Source of the DNA: Neocallimastix lanati (nom. inval.)
Taxonomy: Eukaryota; Neocallimastigomycota; Neocallimastigomycetes; Neocallimastigales; Neocallimastigaceae
NCBI GenBank assembly: GCA_016946835.1
Contig: JACVTC010000322.1
Location: 1-20,000, forward strand
Reading direction: 5' to 3'
Length of the DNA stretch: 20,000 bases
Shown: positions 1-8,800 of the stretch, in pieces
How the letters are laid out: every line of letters starts with the position of its first letter
Position numbering within the stretch: position 1 is the first letter of the stretch
Program-made: the position numbers and the translations under genes
Notes under the pieces: model-generated
Database searches by the model: none
What the model was told of the DNA's origin: nothing
What the model saw: only the letters and a program-made list of their open reading frames with translations

Positions 1-149
1 GGTTACCTCTTACCAACAAAAGTATACCCTGTTACAAGGTTAATTACTTATCCCACAAAAAGAGAATATAATAAATGGTTTCTATCTCTTTATCCAACAA
101 AAGTAAGGTTGAAGACTATAGGTCGAAGATACCACTTTAATAAATTTAT

Positions 150-194
<45 letters not shown>

Positions 195-1162
195 TTTTAA
201 CAGGTTAATAATAATTTATATAATGATTGCAAGTTACTTTAATGTAACAAAACTTAATTCGATGAAGTTTTTACAAAACTCATCTAATATGAATCTCGAA
301 ACTACAAAGTGAAAATAATATAAAAGTTAGCGCTAATCGATAAAGCGGATTATAAATGAAAGTGATGTAAAACCCAATATATAAGAGGTATTCACACAAA
401 TTGAGATGGTATAATATCACCCTTCAAGAGAAAGGTTTCCATCATACAAATGGTAATATATAAACCATATATTGCAAGAGATGTTTTAGATACATCTAAT
501 ATTAATGGTGTAATAATATTAAATACTTAGTTTTAGGGGGAAATTATTTGATTACAAATGTAATTAAGAAATTATTTTAACAATGTTTAAATCGAATTAA
601 AGAAATTAATAAAATGTAAAAATACTTTATTCATGTAAAATTAAAGTATTATTTTAGAATAGAAATAATTAATAGCTTAATAATATCAAGTTAATATTAT
701 ATACTAGAAAAACTTTATATTCACATATTCACCAGTAAACCAATTTATTCATTATAGAATAACTAGGTTTAAGGAGGAATGTACAATATGTGAATTTATA
801 TATTAAATGAATCTAGAATAATAATAATATAAATTTTAATATAAACATAATATAATGTAATTAATTAAAAGTAATCTAGAACAAGCCACATTTTTAGTAT
901 AAATAGATGTAAATTTCATTATGTAGAATATAGCTAATCACATATTTATCATAAATAACCTCATTAATAAAACTTCATATAAAATAACAATAAATATAGT
1001 TAATAATAAATAATTATAATATCATAAACATAAAATATATGTATATGTTAGTTATTATATCAGATGATATATATCACACATATATATATGTAAAATTATT
1101 ATATTATAAATAATCAACAATGTAATATTTTAATATAAGGAACTTTTAATAATAAAAAATAA
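1..1162. other. AT-rich non-coding flank, possible old retroelement debris
   Basis: No credible gene is visible. The first 500 bases are less A/T-biased than the rest and contain partly repeated phrases (TACCAACAAAAGTA near 11 and CCAACAAAAGTAAGG near 93). A run of 37 A (154-190) is followed by 8 T. An 11-bp inverted repeat, ATTCACATATT at 719-729 and AATATGTGAAT at 785-795, encloses 55 bp. The purine stretch AAGGAGGAA just before TGTACAAT (about 771-788) resembles a polypurine tract beside an LTR start, but no partner LTR or coding relic was found, so this is only a guess. Confidence 0.35.
154..190 (+). repeat. Poly(A) tract, 37 bases
   Basis: Uninterrupted run of 37 A, directly followed by 8 T. 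It could be a retroposed tail or a simple homopolymer; long A/T runs are common across this window, so origin cannot be decided. Confidence 0.9.
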
Positions 1163-1171
1163 AGTGTAATT
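1163..1171. repeat. Left 9-bp target-site duplication of the MULE
   Basis: AGTGTAATT here is repeated exactly at 8820-8828. Nine bases is the target duplication length typical of Mutator-like transposons. The two copies abut the two inverted termini with no gap. Confidence 0.8.
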
Positions 1172-1190
1172 GGGGAGAGCGCGTTTCGGA
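1172..1190 (+). repeat. MULE left terminal inverted repeat
   Basis: GGGGAGAGCGCGTTTCGGA. It matches the inverted right end at 14 of 19 positions, with the inner ten bases GCGTTTCGGA identical. Its G+C content stands out strongly against the surrounding DNA. Confidence 0.75.
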
Positions 1191-1218
1191 ACCGCACGTG
1201 AATAGCTCTAAGCCACAT
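1191..1218. other. 28-bp segment of the left terminus that looks inverted
   Basis: At the right end, reading inward, GCGTTTCGGA is followed at once by ATGTGGCTTA. At the left end the same ten bases are present but inverted, as TAAGCCACAT at 1209-1218, at the far side of 1191-1218. Flipping this 28-bp segment would place ATGTGGCTTA directly after GCGTTTCGGA and extend the terminal match to about 29 bp. Confidence 0.5.
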
Positions 1219-1259
1219 GCTTTTTAAAGATGGCGTATTATATATAAATTATTTTATAT

Positions 1260-2193
1260 AAATAAATAATTAAATAATAATTAAATAAATATTTTATTAT
1301 ATAATAATTTCATAATTTAATATATAAATATTTGATAATAAAAAATAAAAAAAATAAAAAAACAAAAAAAAAAAAAAAAAATAAAAAAATAAAAAAAATA
1401 AAAAAATAAAAAAATAAAAAAATAAAAAAATAAAAAAGATTAAAAAAATAAAATACAAAAAAAAATAAAATATTTTCATATTTATTTATATTTATAACTG
1501 TAGTTTTTTATTATATAAATAAATAAATAAATAATAAATAAATAAATATTTTATTTTATAATAAAAAAATAAAATAAAAAAAAGATAAATATTTTTTTTG
1601 TAATTTTCTTGAAATAAAATAAAATATTTTCATATTTATTTATAACTGTAATTTTTTAAAAAAAAATAAAAATAAATAAATAATAATTAAATAAATATTT
1701 TATATATATAAAATAAAATATTTATATAATATATATATATATTTGATAATAAAAAGTAAAAAAATAAAAAAAATAAAAATAAAAAAAAATAAAAAAAAAT
1801 AAAAATAAAAAAATAAAATAAAAAATAAAAAAATAAAATAAAAAATAAAAAAATAAAATAAAAAATAAAAAAATAAAAAAATAAAATAAAAAATAAAAAA
1901 TAAAATAAAATAAAAAATAAAATAAAATAAAATATTTTCATATTTATTTATATTTATAACTGTAATTTTTTATTACATAAATAAATAATAATTAAATAAA
2001 TATTTTATTTTATAATGAAAAAATAAAATAAAAAAAGAAAAGATAAATATTTTTTTAGTAATTTTCTTGAAATAAATTAAAATATTTTCATATTTATTTA
2101 TATTTATAACTGTAATTTTTAAAAAAAAAATTGAAAATACATATTAAATAAAAAATAAAAAATAAATATTTTCATATTTATTAATATTTATAT
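1260..2193. repeat. Two-copy A-rich tandem duplication in the MULE left arm
   Basis: Two diverged copies of a unit of about 430-460 bp (about 1260-1670 and 1675-2130) lie between the left terminus and the transposase. Both contain ATTTGATAATAAAAA, a block of A-runs broken by single T, and the phrase AAAATATTTTCATATTTATT leading to ACTGTA. That phrase occurs at 1467, 1621, 1929 and 2079, with a shortened fifth copy at 2164, just before the transposase start. Sub-terminal repeats near transposase genes can be transposase-binding or promoter sites; no function is shown here. No credible gene is present; minus-strand Phe-rich frames are just the A-runs read backwards. Confidence 0.65.
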
Positions 2194-2204
2194 TGAAAAT
2201 TTTG

Positions 2205-2570
2205 ATGGAGGGAAATCTAAAAATTGATATAAGTGAAACAAATCGAGGAAAAGAGCAAATAATTATAGATCGAAAATTTAAATATAATTTTTCAAAATTA
2301 AAAAAAGATAATACAAAAATATATAGATGTACTGAATATAAAACATTAAATAAATGTAAGTCTTTTATTATTTTAAATGATAATAAAGAGGTTTTAAATT
2401 ATGATTCTTCACATAATCATCCTGGTAATGAAATTAATGCATCCAAATCATTAATAAAACATAAAATTAAAGATGAAATAAAAAAAAGTTTGATTCCTTC
2501 TGATATAAAATCGAAACGTATATTTGATAAAATTTCTCAAGAAATAGGATATTGTAACGAATTTTGTTAA
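2205..2570 (+). pseudogene. MULE transposase, N-terminal FLYWCH zinc-finger fragment
   Basis: The first 116 codons (2205-2552) belong to the transposase; the last five before the stop at 2568-2570 come from the inserted LTR. The start is taken at the ATG at 2205, because the frame is open a little further upstream but only from TTG. The segment shows a FLYWCH-type finger: an aromatic run (residues 25-40), C42, C51 and the H-N-H pair H70/H72, a spacing seen in DNA-binding domains ahead of many MULE catalytic domains. A Lys-rich helix-like stretch follows. It probably bound the transposon ends. The frame stops because a short LTR retroelement inserted exactly after codon 116. It is most likely non-functional, though a bare finger could still be made. 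Confidence 0.7.
2548..2552. repeat. Left 5-bp target duplication of the short LTR element
   Basis: GATAT here and at 3882-3886, directly flanking the TG...CA ends of the element. Five bases is a usual LTR-integrase duplication length. Confidence 0.8.
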
Positions 2571-2837
2571 TCACCAGGTTGGTGCATTAACTTAAATAAA
2601 CAAATAAATGTAAAATATTGAAAAACACTTTAAATATTAAAATATTATTTAACAAATCATTTATTTTATCAAGATATTTATTTATTTATTTATTTAATGT
2701 TTAATGTTAATGAAACCTCGAAATTATTAAACTAATTTTAAACTACATGTTTTTATATCAAAATAAAATCAAACCTAATAATTTGATTGGTAAAATAATT
2801 TATAATAAAATTTAACAAAATAATATTTTCAATAAAC

Positions 2838-2842
2838 AAAAA
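2838..2842 (-). terminator. T5 Pol III terminator after the tRNA-like unit (left copy)
   Basis: Five T on the minus strand, one base after the closing stem. This is the expected place and minimum usual length for a Pol III stop. The same run is at 3797-3801 in the other LTR. Confidence 0.5.
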
Positions 2843-2843
2843 G

Positions 2844-2922
2844 TGTAATAGATGGAGTCGAACCAGTGACATCTTGTACTGAGCTCCAACTATTAACCAC
2901 TAGACTAATAGGTTTCATTACA
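2844..2922 (-). ncRNA. tRNA-like Pol III unit at the LTR terminus (left copy)
   Basis: Read on the minus strand, the unit starts at the LTR terminal base. It has a 7-nt 5' strand TGTAATG (2922-2916) that pairs fully with TATTACA (2850-2844; one G-U). An A-box-like TAGTCTAGTGG (2907-2897) sits in a hairpin CTATTA...TAATAG. A perfect B box GGTTCGACTCC (2864-2854) carries the T-loop TTCGACT. The next base C (2843) sits at the discriminator position, followed by TTTTT (2842-2838), a Pol III stop. The anticodon arm is poor, only three T-stem pairs form, and four extra bases precede the D-like stem, so it is not a working tRNA. It is better read as a tRNA-derived internal promoter or a small structured RNA. 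Expression is unproven. Confidence 0.6.
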
Positions 2923-2974
2923 ACGCTCTCCTCCAAGGAACGGATTCCAGACGTTCTAAAGGTTAATAACTAAG

Positions 2975-3094
2975 TAACCAGCAATGAAAACTGGGAGAAA
3001 TTACACAGAATAAAAGAGCTAACCAGGAAGTATATCTGGGAGAAATTACAGCGAGTTTAGAGGTAACCAGCAGCAGAGACTGGGAGAAATTACA
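2975..3094 (+). repeat. Three 31-bp hairpin repeats inside the TRIM-like element
   Basis: Copies at 2975-3005, 3020-3050 and 3064-3094 share TAACCAG, a variable middle, then CTGGGAGAAATTACA. In each, CCAG and CTGG can pair around a 9-base loop whose sequence differs between copies, while the flanking 3' phrase is constant. Start-to-start distances are 45 and 44 bp, so a shared reading frame is lost between copies 2 and 3. Repeated hairpins in a non-coding retroelement interior could be RNA packaging or protein-binding sites; this is inference. Confidence 0.7.
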
Positions 3095-3511
3095 ACTAGT
3101 GGATTCGTGGTTGATTTAGCCATAAGTCAGAAGTCAGTGGCAGAAATAGTGGTAGAAGCAAAGATGCGCGGAGAAGGGCTTGTTTCCGAGAAGATCAAAA
3201 ATTTCCATAAAACGTTGAGAAAATATGAGCTAAAGGGTTCCAACTGGTAGAAAGTGATTTTTCCTTGATGGATGGGTTAGTTTCTTGATGGAACGAACAT
3301 TCTAGAACTGAGAATCAGGTGTAACAGAAAACATAGAACGTCGGATAAGGATTACAGAAGCACTGACCAAAGAAAGTGTTTTTCAGAGTTATATCTAAAT
3401 ATATGAATATATATTATATAAAGAAATTATATAAATAGAGTTAGTTAAAGTTTACTAAAACGAGCCAAAATACACCAAGGTGGTGACTTAGTTGCTTTAG
3501 GGAGGTTTCAT

Positions 3512-3881
3512 TGTAACGAATTTTGTTAATCACCAGGTTGGTGCATTAACTTAAATAAACAAATAAATGTAAAATATTGAAAAACACTTTAAATATTAAA
3601 ATATTATTTAACAAATCATTTATTTTATCAAGATATTTATTTATTTATTTATTTAATGTTTAATGTTAATGAAACCTCGAAATTATTAAACTAATTTTAA
3701 ACTACATGTTTTTATATCAAAATAAAATCAAACCTAATAATTTGATTGGTAAAATAATTTATAATAAAATTTAACAAAATAATATTTTCAATAAACAAAA
3801 AGTGTAATAGATGGAGTCGAACCAGTGACATCTTGTACTGAGCTCCAACTATTAACCACTAGACTAATAGGTTTCATTACA
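3512..3881. repeat. LTR, right copy (370 bp)
   Basis: Exact partner of 2553-2922, with the same TG...CA ends, the same tRNA-like unit on the minus strand and the same T5 run. Confidence 0.9.
3803..3881 (-). ncRNA. tRNA-like Pol III unit at the LTR terminus (right copy)
   Basis: Same sequence as the left-copy unit. Closing stem strands are 3881-3875 and 3809-3803, A box 3866-3856, B box 3823-3813, T5 stop 3801-3797. If this LTR drove Pol III transcription on the minus strand, the RNA would end inside the LTR and not cross the element body. Confidence 0.6.
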
Positions 3882-3886
3882 GATAT
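3882..3886. repeat. Right 5-bp target duplication of the short LTR element
   Basis: GATAT, matching 2548-2552. The transposase frame resumes at 3887. Confidence 0.8.
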
Positions 3887-4987
3887 ATATGCCCTGAATA
3901 TAAAACAATTAAAACCCAAATAACAAGATATAAAAACAAACAATTATTTCCTTATGTAAAAACATTTGATGAAGTTCCTAATGTATCTTAATATTATAAA
4001 ACAATAAGAGGTGAATACTTTATGATATTCAAAAATTCTAATATAATAATTTTTCAATCACCATTCCAAGCAAAATTATTTATGGAGAATAAACATATAT
4101 TTGCTGATGGTACATTTTTAATAGCTCCAACTAATAGTTATCAAGTATTCATTACCAGAACTTATGTTACAGAATTAAATTATTTTTACACTACTTCCAT
4201 GTCAATATTAAAAAACAAAGAACAAATAACTTACGAAATATTATTTAATGAAATAAAAAAAAATATAATTAAATATAATGCAAATATTAATTTCTCAGAA
4301 AAAATTTTTCATTGTGATTTTGAAAAAGGAATATCTAATGCAGTGGAAAATATTTTTCCCAATATAAATATTAAATATTGTTTTTGGCATTATAAAAGAT
4401 TATTAATGACGAAAAAAAATAAATTATGTTACAAGGAAGTGGAAGATCATAATATTTTAAATACTTATTATAAAGCCATTTCTAATTTATGTTTTATTAA
4501 TATTGAATACATACCTGATATTTTTAATAAAATTAAAAATACATGCGAGAGATATGAATCTACCTGTTCCCAATTTTTGAATTTTTTAGATTATTTTGAG
4601 AAAACATTTCTAAATATCTATAATATAAAATATTGGAATTATTACAACAATATAGACCACATAACAAATAATGCTTCAGAATCTTATAACAGTTATTTAA
4701 AAAATTTATTTGTAAAAAAACCTTCATTTTATAAATTAATATATACAATACAATTTGAAGAATCTATATCTTACTATGATTACCAAATGAGAATTAAAGG
4801 AATTTGGAGAAAAAAGAGCAGAATATCAGAAAGGGTTGATGAAATTAATATTTTAGTGGAATATTATAAAAATATGGAAGCCGAATTAAAAAATATTGGA
4901 TGTAGTAAAAATGATATCATCGAAAATTGGTTTAATTGTTTAATTAGATTGAATAATGAAATCGTTAATTTTAATAAATCCAAATAA
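3887..4987 (+). pseudogene. MULE transposase, catalytic DDE fragment
   Basis: This is the continuation of the FLYWCH fragment. If the LTR element and one target copy are skipped, codon 116 is followed in phase by 3887. The frame then runs to the TAA at 4985-4987, interrupted only by a TAA at 3989-3991. The open part from the ATG at 4022 is 321 residues and keeps the Mutator-type catalytic layout: Asp in F-A-D-G-T-F (residue 29), Asp in H-C-D-F (residue 99), the C-x2-H pair (120/123) after it, and Glu in N-A-S-E-S-Y (residue 220). The ancestral protein would be about 480 residues, within the usual MULE transposase range. Product role: cut-and-paste of MULE ends. The 4022 frame could still yield a catalytic domain without its finger, probably inactive for end recognition. 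Confidence 0.8.
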
Positions 4988-5779
4988 AAGTAATTATTAA
5001 AATCCTTTCAAAATCATAATTACAATTAATTGATAATTAGATTTTTTTATTTAATAAGATATTGAAATTTATTTAATATTTATTGATAGGGTTAGCTTAA
5101 AAAATTTTTAAAAAAAATTTTTTTATAAATTTATTTTAAATATTTTTTACTATTAATTAATATTATTAAATAAAATATATTAAAAGATATCTTTATTATT
5201 AGTATTATAAAATATTAAAAATATGAATGTATTGCATTTCGCCTTATTTTTATTTTATATAGTAGTGAATAAATAAATAAATAAAAAACTTTTATAAAAT
5301 AAACCAATTATTAAATTATTATATTTTTTAAAAATATATATTGTATTTTTCATATTTTTAATAAATATTTCAAATATACATTTTAAATATTTATAATGAT
5401 ATTTATGTATTATGATAAAAATATAATACTTATAAAAGGAAATAATTAATATTTTAAATTATTTCTATTAGGCACTCTTAAAAAACTTTACTATTTTTAC
5501 AAATAGTAATGTTCTTTTTGTTAGTTTATTATATTTGTATAAGTATAATATAAATATCTAAAATAACTTATTATTTAATAATATTATTATTACTTTAAAA
5601 AAATTTTAATTTAATATTTATAATTAAATTTTCAAATAATCTATTAAGTTAAACATAATGTTCCTAAGTAAAAAAGATTTTTGTAAAATATAAATTTTAA
5701 TTAAAATATTTGATAAAAAATATTAAAAAGGAAATAATAATTTTAAAATGAATTTTTAAAAATAAAATAAAAAAAATAT
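4988..5779. other. AT-rich filler inside the MULE
   Basis: No gene, RNA or ordered repeat is seen. GC-containing phrases are rare. One, GCATTTCGCCTTATTTT near 5234, distantly recalls the right terminus (GCGTTTCGG...CTTATTTT) and may be chance. AAAAT repeats begin to thicken from about 5760. Confidence 0.5.
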
Positions 5780-8181
5780 AGAATATAATAATATAGAAGT
5801 ACAAATATATAAAATAAAATAAAATAAACAGTAGAATTTGTATATAAAGTACAGATTGAATAAAATTAAATAAAATAAAAAGTAGAATATTAAATAAGAA
5901 AGTACAGATTGAATAATATAAAATAAAATAAAATAAAATAAAATAAAATAAAATAAAATAAAATAAAATAAAATAAAATAAAATAAAATAAAATAAAATA
6001 AAATAAAATAAAATAAAATAAAATAAACAGTAGAATTTGTATATAAAGTACAGATTGAATAAAATTAAATAAAATAAAAAGTAGAATATTAAATAAGAAA
6101 GTACAGATTGAATAATATAAAATAAAATAAAATAAAATAAAATAAAATAAAATAAAATAAAATAAAATAAAATAAAATAAAATAAAATAAAATAAAATAA
6201 AATAAAATAAACAGTAGAATTTGTATATAAAGTACAGATTGAATAAAATTAAATAAAATAAAAAGTAGAATATTAAATAAGAAAGTACAGATTGAATAAT
6301 ATAAAATAAAATAAAATAAAATAAAATAAAATAAAATAAAATAAAATAAAATAAAATAAAATAAAATAAAATAAAATAAAATAAAATAAAATAAAATAAA
6401 ATAAAATAAAATAAAATAAAATAAAATAATAAGTAGAATATTAAATAAGAAAGTACAGATTGAATAAAGTAAAATAAAATAAAATAAAATAAAATAAATA
6501 GTAGAATATGAATATAAAGTACAGATTGAATAAAATAAAATAAAATAAAATAAAATAAAATAAAATAAAATAAAATAAAATAAAATAAAATAAAATAAAA
6601 TAAAATAAAATAAAATAAAATAAAATAAAATAAAATAAAATAAAATAAAATAAAATAAAATAAAATAAAATAAAATAAAATAAAATAAAATAAAATAAAA
6701 TAAAATAAAATAAAATAAAATAAAATAAAATAAAATAAAATAAAATAAAATAAAATAAAATAAAATAAAATAAACAGTAGAATTTGTATATAAAGTACAG
6801 ATTGAATAAAATTAAATAAAATAAAAAGTAGAATATTAAATAAGAAAGTACAGATTGAATAATATAAAATAAAATAAAATAAAATAAAATAAAATAAAAT
6901 AAAATAAAATAAAATAAAATAAAATAAAATAAAATAAAATAAAATAAAATAAAATAAAATAAAATAAAATAAAATAAAATAAAATAAAATAAAATAAAAT
7001 AATAAGTAGAATATTAAATAAGAAAGTACAGATTGAATAAAGTAAAATAAAATAAAATAAAATAAAATAAATAGTAGAATATGAATATAAAGTACAGATT
7101 GAATAAAATAAAATAAAATAAAATAAAATAAAATAAAATAAAATAAAATAAAATAAAATAAAATAAAATAAAATAAAATAAAATAAAATAAAATAAAATA
7201 AAATAATAAGTAGAATATTAAATAAGAAAATACAGATTGAATAAAATAAAATAAAATAAAATAAAATAAAATAAATAGTAGAATATGAATATAAAGTACA
7301 GATTGAATAAAATAAAATAAAATAAAATAAAATAAAATAAAATAAAATAAAATAAAATAAATAGTAGAATATGAATATAAAGTACAGATTGAATAAAATA
7401 AAATAAAATAAAATAAAATAAAATAAAATAAAATAAATAGTAGAATATGAATATAAAGTACAGATTGAATAAAATAAAATAAAATAAAATAAAATAAAAT
7501 AAAATAAAATAAAATAAAATAAAATAAAATAAAATAATAAGTAGAATATTAAATAAGAAAATACAGATTGAATAAAATAAAATAAAATAAAATAAAATAA
7601 AATAAAAAGTAGAATATTAAATAAGAAAATACAGATTGAATAAAATAAAATAAAATAAAATAAAATAAAATAAATAGTAGAATATGAATATAAAGTACAG
7701 ATTGAATAAAATAAAATAAAATAAAATAAAATAAAATAAAATAAAATAAAATAAAATAAAATAAAATAAAATAAAATAAAATAAAATAAAATAAAATAAA
7801 ATAAAATAAAATAAAATAAAATAAAATAAAATAAAATAAAATAATAAGTAGAATATTAAATAAGAAAATACAGATTGAATAAAATAAAATAAAATAAAAT
7901 AAAATAAAAAGTAGAATATTAAATAAGAAAATACAGATTGAATAAAATAAAATAAAATAAAATAAAATAAAATAAAATAAATAGTAGAATATGAATATAA
8001 AGTACAGATTGAATAAAATAAAATAAAATAAAATAAAATAAAATAAAATAAAATAAAATAAAATAAATAGTAGAATATGAATATAAAGTACAGATTGAAT
8101 AAAATAAAATAAAATAAAATAAAATAAAATAAAATAAAATAAAATAAAATAAAATAAAATAAAATAAAATAAAATAAAATA
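5780..8181. repeat. Compound satellite: (AAAAT)n with 23 interspersed modules of about 35 bp
   Basis: Long runs of AAAAT pentamers are broken by modules that share GTAGAAT near the start and TACAGATTGAATAA at the end. I count 23 modules in three types: 4 with GTAGAATTTGTATATAAAG (all before 6820), 8 with GTAGAATATGAATATAAAG, and 11 with GTAGAATATTAAATAAG. Larger blocks recur: the pair near 5828-5915 returns near 6028, 6213 and 6776, and the block at about 6421-6530 returns at about 7001-7110. Such order points to unequal exchange or slippage. The minus-strand Phe/Ile/Leu/Tyr frame across 7617-8234 is the pentamer read backwards, not a gene. Confidence 0.9.
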
Positions 8182-8800
8182 AATATGAAATATAATAAAA
8201 TAAAAAAATTATTTGAATTATAATAAAAATACAAATATTAATAAAAATAATATAAAATAAAATAAATAAATATTTGAATTATAATAAATTGCAAGTATCA
8301 GTCGAAATAAAATAAAATAATATAAAATAAATAAATATGCAGTGAAATAATAATATATAATATGATAAAAAAAAATAAATAAGATATTGATATGAAATTA
8401 ATATAAAAACTGAATTTAGCAACAAATAAATTTTATAATAAAGTAAATGATATAGCATATATATATGTTAACATGAATTTTATTATAATTTTTACAGTAT
8501 TATTAATGTAAATTATTATAAATTATTATATTTCCATATAATAAACAAACTTTATAGTTAAAAAATAGTATAAAAAAAATATTATTATATTATTATTAAA
8601 TAAATAAATGAATAAATTAATAAATAAATAAAAATTTTCAAAATATGGCGAATGTAAATCATCTTTTTTTTTGAAATATATCACATTTTAAATATTTTTA
8701 ATAATTATTTTTTCAAAGAAATTATATGTGCCATTTTATTTTAATGTTTTAAATATTATATTCATAAATAAAAATTTATAAAAAATAAAATAAGCCACAT
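8182..8800. other. AT-rich right arm of the MULE
   Basis: Decayed AAATAAAT repeats up to about 8400, then A/T-rich DNA with no gene seen. ATTATATGTGCCAT near 8724-8737, read inward on the minus strand, resembles ATGGCGTATTATAT near 1229 in the left arm and may be a shared sub-terminal site. Confidence 0.45.

Larger units (their letters stand above)
2553..2922. repeat. LTR, left copy (370 bp)
   Basis: Identical to 3512-3881 at every base I compared. The first 290 bp are AT-rich. The last 79 bp hold a tRNA-like unit on the opposite strand. Confidence 0.9.
2553..3881. mobile_element. Short non-coding LTR retroelement (TRIM-like), 1,329 bp
   Basis: Two 370-bp direct repeats, identical by eye, start with TGTAACG and end with CATTACA. 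They enclose 589 bp and are flanked by the GATAT duplication, so this is an LTR element inserted in the MULE transposase. There is no gag or pol: the longest interior open stretch is about 75 codons (3023-3247), without an early ATG and ending in TAG. It therefore depends on other elements, as TRIMs do. Identical LTRs mean recent insertion. Both strands have TG...CA ends, so orientation is uncertain. On the minus strand the purine run GGAGGAGAG lies 3 bp before an LTR; on the plus strand AGGGAGG lies 6 bp before one. I see no TGG-type tRNA primer site beside either LTR. The interior is much richer in G+C than its host. Confidence 0.85.

Noticed and set aside
109-312. 67-codon frame through the first poly(A)
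   Set aside because: It starts at TTG, runs through 37 A as poly-Lys, and has no other support.
1297-1941. Two Phe-rich minus-strand frames (1297-1479, 1687-1941)
   Set aside because: They are A-runs broken by T read backwards, with no domain features.
2844-2922. A genuine functional tRNA gene
   Set aside because: The anticodon arm does not form properly, only three T-stem pairs form and four extra bases precede the D-like stem. It is kept as tRNA-like only.
2975-3094. CRISPR-like array (repeats with spacers)
   Set aside because: There are only three copies, with 13-14-bp spacers, inside a eukaryotic retroelement and without cas genes.
1163-3810. AGTGTAAT in the LTRs (2842, 3801) as extra MULE target copies
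   Set aside because: Both belong to the LTR tRNA-like region and are not next to any MULE terminus. The match to the target duplication is taken as chance.
3983-4009. Mini-intron GTATCT...AAG that would remove the transposase TAA
   Set aside because: At about 27 bases it is far too short for a fungal intron, and no similar splice is supported.
4560-4748. 62-codon minus-strand frame
   Set aside because: It is antisense to the conserved transposase region that contains the catalytic Glu.
7617-8234. 205-codon minus-strand frame of Phe, Ile, Leu and Tyr
   Set aside because: It is the AAAAT satellite read on the other strand. The five-base repeat happens to have no stops in any phase there.
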